From: Alphaproteobacteria bacterium UBA6544
GTDB lineage: Bacteria > Pseudomonadota > Alphaproteobacteria > UBA8366
Direction of reading: 5' to 3'
DNA: 8,392 bases
Assembly (NCBI GenBank): GCA_002434595.1
Contig: DJKK01000010.1
Location: forward strand, 1 to 8,392
The notes under the pieces were generated by a model, which was not told the DNA's origin, did not search any database, and saw only the letters and a list, made by a program, of their open reading frames with translations. Shown piece by piece: positions 1 to 5,543 of the stretch. Each line of letters begins with the position of its first letter. The first letter of the stretch is position 1. The position numbers were made by a program, and so were the translations under genes.

Positions 1-25
1 CGGAAGCCGTCGCCCGTCTTTTTTT
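1..25 (+). terminator. Possible right half of an intrinsic terminator cut by the window edge
   Basis: A GC-rich stretch (1-18) runs directly into seven T residues (19-25), as in the 3' arm and U-tract of a factor-independent terminator for a plus-strand gene left of the window. The matching 5' arm would lie outside, so the hairpin cannot be confirmed. If it is a symmetric hairpin it might also stop the minus-strand operon. Confidence 0.3.
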
Positions 26-176
26 AGTTCTATTCGAATGTCTCCCCTCACTATGCTATCCGATTGCAACTGCAAATGATCGGCAAGTTGCTGTTTTCTA
101 TCGCTTAGCCTAACGCCAAATTGATTAACAATTCATTAAAGAATTCTGGTTTTGGGGCTGCACCTTCGTGTCAGTA
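1..176. other. AT-rich non-coding region after the last gene
   Basis: This segment is clearly richer in A and T than the genes and has no convincing reading frame or RNA gene. Short inverted repeats exist, for example AATTG/CAATT at 119-123 and 129-133 and GCAACT/AGTTGC at 66-71 and 86-91, but neither forms a classical terminator for the minus-strand operon. It looks like the downstream end of the transcription unit. Confidence 0.5.
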
Positions 177-2213
177 TTATCTTGTCGAAATTCCAGTATC
201 ACTTCCAGATCTTTCGACGGCAATTCGTACGTCGTTCTCAACATTGCCATGGATCAAATAAAGCGGGTCACCAGCACTAACGTTATCTCCCGAGCGGACG
301 AGAAGATCGATCCCGGCACTCTTGTCCATGGGGGCACCAGCAGTTCGAGCGATGCCAGATATCTGTGTCGAATCAATCGTTTCGATGACACCTGAACGAT
401 CGGATATCACCTCATGGATCAGATTGCCTGGAGATGCCGGACTGTCATGACGGCCTTGCAAATCGACGATCCGTTCGAGTGCACCTAGCGCACGACCTGA
501 TGAAAGGATTTCGAGCGCAAGCGCGCGGCCCGTACCGCGTTCGACGCTGGCATCCCATTCGAGGATCGAGGCAGCGAAACCAAGCGCTTTTTCTTTGAGG
601 TCTTGTGGCGCATCGGCGTCGTCGCGCAGGACTTTGAACACATCCCGTACTTCAAGAGCGGGGCCAATGCCTCGGCCGATCGGGCGTGTGCCGTCGGTCA
701 CGCGCGCGACCACTTCCATACCGATTCCGGCTCCAACATCCTCGAATAGACGGGATAGCTCGCGGCCTTCCCGGCCTTGCTTGACCTTAGCGTAGGGGCC
801 GACGGGTATGTCGATGATTGCGTGAGTGGCTCCGGCCGCCAGTTTCTTAGAGAGGATCGATGCTACAGCCCATTTTGTTGAATCGATGCCAAGCGGTCGG
901 GTGATTGCGTTCATGACGTCATCGACGACTGAATGATTAAGGCGTCCATTCCAGGCAATGCAGCCGCCTGCGTCTGCGACGACCCTCTCGACGTCTTCCG
1001 GAGCAAGGTCGACACGGGCGATGACCTCCATTGCATCGGCGGTACCCGCGGCCGATGTGATGGCTCGCGAGGACGTCTTTGGGATCAGCAATCCGTGGGC
1101 CGTGACGATCGGAATCACAATCATAGTGATCCGGCTGCCAGGAATTCCGCCCATGGAGTGCTTGTCGACGACAAGTTCGCGCCCCCAATCAAAGCAATGG
1201 GCGAACTCCGCGCGTGCGCGGGTCAGGGATTGTACTTCTTCGATGGAAAGGTCGCGCGCCGCGGAGACGAGGAATGCAGCGATTTCCTTGTCTGTATATC
1301 GGTCCTCAGCAATATCACGAATTACGGTATGCATTTCGTCGAGGGAAAGCGCCCGGCCGCTGAGCTTGCCACGGAGTGCCGCAATGCTCTTCGGTGATGG
1401 GGTTCGCTCCAATTTGACATCACTGCCTTCAGGCAGACCGAGGCCTTCAAAGGCACGCTGGGAGAGTCCGATCTCGTCGGGCGCGACAAGCGAATTGTCT
1501 TCCACAACATTTACTTTGGCCCTGACGCTGGAATTACCGGCCGCGATGTCGACCTTTGCGCTGCCGAGATAATCGGCGGGGCTATACTCTTGGCAATCCC
1601 AATGCAGATAGCACACGTTCTCGTGCCATGTGTCGATTGGTACGCGGCGCACCTTCAAGGTTCCGGGAATAGCCCGGCGAATTGTTTGCAGGAACCGTTC
1701 GATCCCTTCTGATGGGGTGGTATCGTTCTGAATAGCCAGAAGCTCGACGCCGGATGGATAGGGAGTAACTTCCCGGTCGAGCCTCTGCTGGATATTTTTC
1801 TCGTTCTCGCGACCGCGTGCGGCCAGTCGCGCGGCTAGAACGTCGCGAGGTGCGGTGATTTCTAGCACGACCAGTTTGTCGTACCGCCGGGCAATCTGCT
1901 CTATGGCCCCGCGTGAAATATTGGCGAGGACGTGACGTCCGCTCGTGAGATCGTCGAGCAATGTTGCGGAGATGCCGTATCGCAATCCGTGCGCACTCCA
2001 ATGGGCAAGGAATCCTCCTGCTTTGGCTCGCTTCTCGAATACAGAGAGTTCCACGGCTTCATGCGCTTCACCGCCGGCATCCTCAGGACGCGTTATAGTG
2101 CGGCGCGCAAAGATGTATGCGTCGTCGTCGGCCATAGCTTTCCGAGCACCGTCAAGCAGTGTGTCCTTGCCCGCGCCACTCGGGCCAACTACGAGGAAAA
2201 GCGTGCCGTTCAT
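177..2213 (-). CDS. phnN: Bifunctional fusion: PhnN-type ribose 1,5-bisphosphokinase and AMP phosphorylase-like nucleotide phosphorylase
   Basis: One continuous 678-residue frame holds two enzymes. Residues 1 to about 183 are PhnN-like, making PRPP from ribose 1,5-bisphosphate and ATP: P-loop GPSGAGKD (10-17), ITRP (40-43), the HWSAHGLRYGI block (71-81) and RGREN (133-137). Residues about 185-678 match the archaeal AMP phosphorylase / 'thymidine phosphorylase family' type, which splits nucleoside monophosphates with phosphate into base and ribose 1,5-bisphosphate. That half has an N-terminal domain (185-270), DKHSMGGIPGSR (350-361), KTSSRAITSAAGTAD (379-393), IDIPVGPYAKVK (467-478), TDGTRPIGRGIGPALE (506-521) and a C-terminal IARTAGAP block (621-628). 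The product of the second half is the substrate of the first. Each half is close to full length with almost no linker; the C-terminus ends slightly earlier than in archaeal relatives. Near the active site, 421-432 reads WNGRLNHSVVDD where relatives usually have WGG and a Pro-Ala-Asp-Asp ending, so base specificity may differ. It follows nadC by 21 nt, with GGAGA before the ATG. No C-P lyase genes accompany it. Confidence 0.88.
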   Translation of the reverse strand: MNGTLFLVVGPSGAGKDTLLDGARKAMADDDAYIFARRTITRPEDAGGEAHEAVELSVFEKRAKAGGFLAHWSAHGLRYGISATLLDDLTSGRHVLANISRGAIEQIARRYDKLVVLEITAPRDVLAARLAARGRENEKNIQQRLDREVTPYPSGVELLAIQNDTTPSEGIERFLQTIRRAIPGTLKVRRVPIDTWHENVCYLHWDCQEYSPADYLGSAKVDIAAGNSSVRAKVNVVEDNSLVAPDEIGLSQRAFEGLGLPEGSDVKLERTPSPKSIAALRGKLSGRALSLDEMHTVIRDIAEDRYTDKEIAAFLVSAARDLSIEEVQSLTRARAEFAHCFDWGRELVVDKHSMGGIPGSRITMIVIPIVTAHGLLIPKTSSRAITSAAGTADAMEVIARVDLAPEDVERVVADAGGCIAWNGRLNHSVVDDVMNAITRPLGIDSTKWAVASILSKKLAAGATHAIIDIPVGPYAKVKQGREGRELSRLFEDVGAGIGMEVVARVTDGTRPIGRGIGPALEVRDVFKVLRDDADAPQDLKEKALGFAASILEWDASVERGTGRALALEILSSGRALGALERIVDLQGRHDSPASPGNLIHEVISDRSGVIETIDSTQISGIARTAGAPMDKSAGIDLLVRSGDNVSAGDPLYLIHGNVENDVRIAVERSGSDTGISTR

Positions 2214-2234
2214 CGTGTCTCCGGGTTCTTCTCC

Positions 2235-3074
2235 TTAATTCACGACGTCATCCAGACCAATGTCGACCGACGGCGCTGATTGGGTGATCTTGCCGGTTGA
2301 AATCAGGTCGACGCCGGATTCCGCTTTGGCACGCACGGTGTCAAGCGTGATACCCCCCGAAGCCTCAAGCGTGATCCTTCCTTCCACGATATTAGCGGCT
2401 TCGCGCATCTTATCGGGCGACATATTGTCGAGCAGAAGGGAATCGGCGCCCGCTTCCAGCGCTTCCTTTACCTGATCCAGGTTGTCGCATTCGACTTGCA
2501 CCTTGGTTAGGGTCGGAACTCGCGCCTTGGCGCGCTGAATCGCTGCCGTAAGACCGCCGCAGACCGCGATGTGGTTGTCTTTGACCAGGACACCGCCGTC
2601 AAGCGCCAGGCGGTGATTGCGGCCACCTCCACAGGTTACAGCATGCTTCTCCAGTGCCCGAAGGCCCGGCGTCGTCTTGCGCGTGTCGATCAGTGTCGCA
2701 CCGGTACCTTCGATCTCCTTGACATATTGGGAGGTCAAAGTAGCGATTCCGGAAAGATGCTGGAGAATGTTCAGGGCCGTTCGTTCGGCGGTCAGGAGGC
2801 GTCTGGCATTTCCCGAAACGCGCGCCATCTTTGTGCCATTGTTGATGTGGTCGCCATCGGTGACGCGCGGCTCGTAGCTACAGTCCGGATCACAGCGTCG
2901 GAATACGGCTCCCGCAACCTCCAGTCCTGCAACGACGATGTCTTCGCGTGCATTGACGTCGAAGGTGCCAGTTGTGGCTTCGTCAATCATGATAGTCGAG
3001 GTCAGATCGCCGAAGCCGATATCTTCCATCAGAAAGCGGCCAATTTGCTCTTCAATCAATATCGGATCGATCAC
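2235..3074 (-). CDS. nadC: Quinolinate phosphoribosyltransferase (decarboxylating), NadC
   Basis: Converts quinolinate plus PRPP to nicotinate mononucleotide, CO2 and PPi, normally the third step of de novo NAD synthesis. The 279-residue length is normal for the family. Signature motifs in order: ERTALN (97-102), DTRKTTPGLR (130-139), CGGGRNHR (148-155), LVKDNH (163-168), Glu195, LLDNM (214-218) and LEASGGI (236-242). The residues that bind quinolinate and PRPP in characterised enzymes appear kept: Arg98, Arg132, Lys133, His154, Arg155, Lys165 and His168, with acidic Glu195 and Asp216. That argues for a true NadC rather than the molybdenum-associated homologue ModD. It starts at GTG behind a strong Shine-Dalgarno sequence, 11 nt after the UPF0280 gene. 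No nadA or nadB is in the window; it sits instead in a pyridine-degradation context, directly before a gene predicted to regenerate PRPP. It may be a catabolic copy separate from a housekeeping nadC. Confidence 0.92.
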   Translation of the reverse strand: MIDPILIEEQIGRFLMEDIGFGDLTSTIMIDEATTGTFDVNAREDIVVAGLEVAGAVFRRCDPDCSYEPRVTDGDHINNGTKMARVSGNARRLLTAERTALNILQHLSGIATLTSQYVKEIEGTGATLIDTRKTTPGLRALEKHAVTCGGGRNHRLALDGGVLVKDNHIAVCGGLTAAIQRAKARVPTLTKVQVECDNLDQVKEALEAGADSLLLDNMSPDKMREAANIVEGRITLEASGGITLDTVRAKAESGVDLISTGKITQSAPSVDIGLDDVVN

Positions 3075-3081
3075 CTGTTGT

Positions 3082-3087
3082 CCTCCT
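3082..3087 (-). promoter_or_regulatory. Ribosome binding site fixing the GTG start of nadC
   Basis: AGGAGG sits 7 nt before the GTG at 3072-3074 and overlaps the TAG stop of the UPF0280 gene (3086-3088). It supports a GTG start for nadC; there is no in-frame ATG nearby that would give a full-length protein. Confidence 0.75.
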
Positions 3088-4015
3088 ATTGGCGCCCGCG
3101 GTGGGAGCCTTCCTCAAGTTTGCTGGTTTTCGTTAAATCCAATAGCGTTCCAACGGCAATCCGGGTTTGTCCGGCGCACGCGAGATACGCGTCGTTGATC
3201 AGTCCTTGCGAAATTGCCCACCGGGCATACCGTAGCCCATTGGTGAGTGCTTCGTCGATAAGGGCTCCCGGCAACGGACCGCGTTCGACGGTGACCAAAC
3301 GGTCGCCAAGATCCGAATCGGGATCGAGCGACGACGCGGGCACGCGTTGAATCGCCGGGTGATCGATATCGACTTCATTGGCGATGAGTGTTGACGCCGC
3401 GTCCGCAGCCGCTGTTGTCGGCGCCAGCACGGTCACGGCGTCGGCGATGCCGAAGGAGAAACTCCGTCCGTCCATTCCGCTGGTTGCGACGCCGCGCATT
3501 GGCAAATCCGCCGAGATTGTCGTACTGCCTCCAAGTCGACTACTCCGCAATGCAGGGACAAGTCCGACTTTCATCTCTGTGTCGGATGTCAGAAACAGAG
3601 CGATGTCGCCACCATCGTTGACGTACGCTTTGTGCAAGTCACCGGTGTCGGCGATCGCGTCGCGAATCTCATCTGCTACCGCGCCCGCAACCGCGGCCAT
3701 CGGCGTGACAAAGCTATCCGCGTACGGCATGACGGCGTCCACCATGCGCTTTGCAACGCTGCCGGTGACCACGGGTCGTGCCGCCCCGACTGGCTGGCGC
3801 AAGATGGATAGTTCACTGACGAGGCCCGCGAGGAGCCCCTGGAAACGAGTTTCAGCGCGCTGAAATGCCTCACTAACTGATTTCTTTGATCCCTCGACGC
3901 CGATGATCAAGTCCATGGGGCCTTCGTTAAGGTGTAGCCGGTCACCGCCGAGTGGTGCTGATTGGGCACCGTCGAAAACGGTTGCGGATTCAGGATTGTG
4001 GACCGCGAGCGTCAT
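3086..4015 (-). CDS. UPF0280 family protein, ApbE-like (possible flavin transferase)
   Basis: A 309-residue protein of the UPF0280 family, related to the ApbE FMN-transferase fold. Fold-diagnostic motifs are visible: NDGGDI (133-138), ATSG (177-180), GIADAVTV (189-196) and the helix ADAAST (204-209), in the same order as in ApbE. The N-terminal DRLHLNEGPMDLII stretch (25-38) also fits UPF0280. No lipobox or signal peptide is present, unlike many periplasmic ApbE proteins, so it probably acts in the cytoplasm. The family has no firmly assigned activity that I know of. Its position directly after a reductase whose characterised relative carries a covalent flavin suggests a role in flavin attachment or maturation (inference). 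It starts 4 nt after the previous stop with only a weak Shine-Dalgarno match, so it probably depends on translational coupling. Confidence 0.85.
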   Translation of the reverse strand: MTLAVHNPESATVFDGAQSAPLGGDRLHLNEGPMDLIIGVEGSKKSVSEAFQRAETRFQGLLAGLVSELSILRQPVGAARPVVTGSVAKRMVDAVMPYADSFVTPMAAVAGAVADEIRDAIADTGDLHKAYVNDGGDIALFLTSDTEMKVGLVPALRSSRLGGSTTISADLPMRGVATSGMDGRSFSFGIADAVTVLAPTTAAADAASTLIANEVDIDHPAIQRVPASSLDPDSDLGDRLVTVERGPLPGALIDEALTNGLRYARWAISQGLINDAYLACAGQTRIAVGTLLDLTKTSKLEEGSHRGRQ

Positions 4016-4019
4016 GCCG

Positions 4020-5543
4020 TTATACCGTTCTCCGATCCAGAGGCCACGGATTGTCAGGATGCGACGATTCCCGCCGCGCCACGTCCATGAACTCTTCTAC
4101 CACGTCGGTCAAAGACGTGATATGCCCTGCATGCCCGCCGAGTTCGGCGTAATCATTTCGCGCAAGCGTGAACTCGATGGGCGCGACAATCGCCGGGGTT
4201 GGGATATGCCCGAAGGAATCGTCCGGCATCTTCAGGACATCAACCATCGTTGTGATGCCGCCGCCAGGCCAAACATAGACCGGAGCACCGCCCATCGTGA
4301 CCCGGGTCAGACGGTTGCGTACCGAGCGCGTGAGGTGCACTGGATTCTCCGTGACACCGGCGCGCAGCGATCCGCCGGCGCCGCCCATGAAGAGGACGGT
4401 CGACAGCGAGGGCTCGCAATTCTCTCCGATCCGCTCAACTACGACCTGTAGCGGATGTGGGATATCTTCCTCTGCCGGATTAAGGTCATCGTCGAGGATG
4501 CAATAAAGGGCGTCCTCCCCGGTTGTGCTCGTCATTAACAGCCGCATCCCGGGCCAGGCGACCTTCTCGTCAAAGCCCTCGATGATCTCAAGCGGGTCCT
4601 TAATATCCGTGCCGCCCCATCCGGACCCCGGTTCGGCGACCTGGAAGTACCGGCCCGGCGTGGAACGGCGGCCGCGCATGCGAATACCAGTCGATGGCAT
4701 GTGTAGGACTTTGCCCGCCTGATGTTCGGATAGGACACCTGTGATATGGTCGTCGACCACGACGACCTCGTCAGCTTCGCCATGCCATTGTTGGGCAAAG
4801 ATACCGATTGTCGCTGATCCGCAGCCGACCCGCATCCGCTGCTCTACGATCCCATCGATAACTGGCGCCTTGCCTGCCTGCACGACCAAGTTGGAACCGT
4901 CGTCGATTGTCAATTCGACCGGTTGCTTGTTGCACAGCGCCTTCATGACGCCACAGGTAATGTTTCCTTCTTTTTTGGTGCCGCCCGTCAAATGATTGAC
5001 GCCGCCAAGTGAGAGCATCTGGGAGCCGTACTCCGCCGTCGTCACGTGCCCAACATGTTCGCCCTTGGACCGCACGGCCGCGGTTTCTGAGCCGATGTGG
5101 CGGTCGGTATCTATCTTCACCTTAACGCCGCAGTAGCTGAAAATCCCCTCGGTCACCACGGTCACGGTATCGACGCCTTCGTAATCGCTCGAGACGATGA
5201 AGGGGGCCGGTTTGTAGTCCGGGTATGTCGTGCCCGACCCGATACCGGTGACGAAAACATCCGAGCCGGTGATCGGATTGCCGTCCCAGTTCGGCTCGTT
5301 TGCAAGGAACGGCACCATCTCGCCACCCACGTCGCGGGTCCGCTGCGCCATGACTAATGGGTCCGTGCGGATCAATCGGCCGTCTACGTTCGCGTACCTG
5401 TCGCAGGCGCCAGAGCGCCCCGGTCGAATGCGGCACAAGACGGGACATGCGTCGCATCGGATGATGCCTTCGTCGCCTTCGCGGGCGCCAAACATTTCGG
5501 TGCGGTCTATCCCCTGAGGCGCGGATTTCTGTTCGTCTTTCAT
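4020..5543 (-). CDS. hnr: 6-Hydroxynicotinate reductase-like iron-sulfur flavoprotein
   Basis: In Eubacterium barkeri this enzyme reduces 6-hydroxynicotinate to 1,4,5,6-tetrahydro-6-oxonicotinate, using iron-sulfur clusters and a covalently held flavin. Here an N-terminal C-x2-C-x3-C-x9-C cluster motif (Cys30, 33, 37, 47) is followed by further cysteines at 138, 197, 204, 241, 348 and 376, ten in all. Glycine-rich stretches lie at about 384-393 (FMGGAGGSLR) and 417-429. No membrane segment or signal peptide is seen, so it is probably cytoplasmic. I chose the ATG at 5541-5543 (507 residues): it overlaps the previous stop as TGATG and follows AGGGAGG by 4 nt. A GTG one codon upstream (5544-5546) is in frame but only 1 nt from the Shine-Dalgarno sequence. 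Family recognition is from memory of this protein type; the exact substrate (nicotinate-type or a dicarboxylate analogue) is not proven. Confidence 0.82.
   Translation of the reverse strand: MKDEQKSAPQGIDRTEMFGAREGDEGIIRCDACPVLCRIRPGRSGACDRYANVDGRLIRTDPLVMAQRTRDVGGEMVPFLANEPNWDGNPITGSDVFVTGIGSGTTYPDYKPAPFIVSSDYEGVDTVTVVTEGIFSYCGVKVKIDTDRHIGSETAAVRSKGEHVGHVTTAEYGSQMLSLGGVNHLTGGTKKEGNITCGVMKALCNKQPVELTIDDGSNLVVQAGKAPVIDGIVEQRMRVGCGSATIGIFAQQWHGEADEVVVVDDHITGVLSEHQAGKVLHMPSTGIRMRGRRSTPGRYFQVAEPGSGWGGTDIKDPLEIIEGFDEKVAWPGMRLLMTSTTGEDALYCILDDDLNPAEEDIPHPLQVVVERIGENCEPSLSTVLFMGGAGGSLRAGVTENPVHLTRSVRNRLTRVTMGGAPVYVWPGGGITTMVDVLKMPDDSFGHIPTPAIVAPIEFTLARNDYAELGGHAGHITSLTDVVEEFMDVARRESSHPDNPWPLDRRTV

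Noticed and set aside
66..133. Short inverted repeats as terminator or operator
   Set aside because: Stems are only 5-6 bp, one has a 14-nt loop, and no T-tract follows on the minus strand; chance level in AT-rich DNA.
958..1572. Plus-strand open frame of 204 codons
   Set aside because: It is antisense to the phosphorylase half of the fusion gene; composition is Ser/Arg/Pro/Ala-rich, typical of a shadow frame in GC-rich DNA.
177..1664. Phosphorylase half as an ordinary thymidine phosphorylase
   Set aside because: It has the extra N-terminal domain and the GGIPG and KTSSRAITSAAGTAD motifs of the AMP phosphorylase group rather than the bacterial DeoA pattern.
177..2213. Fusion gene as part of a phosphonate (C-P lyase) operon
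   Set aside because: PhnN is known from that pathway, but no other phn gene is present in 8.4 kb and the partner domain already supplies ribose 1,5-bisphosphate.
2274..2285. ITQS instead of the common LTHS near the NadC C-terminus as an unusual active-site change
   Set aside because: As far as I recall, Gln at this place is common in alphaproteobacterial NadC proteins, so it is not evidence for a new function.
2235..3074. NadC homologue as ModD (molybdenum-associated)
   Set aside because: The quinolinate-binding residues appear intact and the match to NadC is continuous; nearby molybdenum use by the hydroxylase does not outweigh this.
2571..3350. Plus-strand open frame of 259 codons
   Set aside because: It lies antisense across nadC and the UPF0280 gene, whose minus-strand proteins are full-length members of known families. 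Its own translation shows no recognisable domain and no Shine-Dalgarno-led start.
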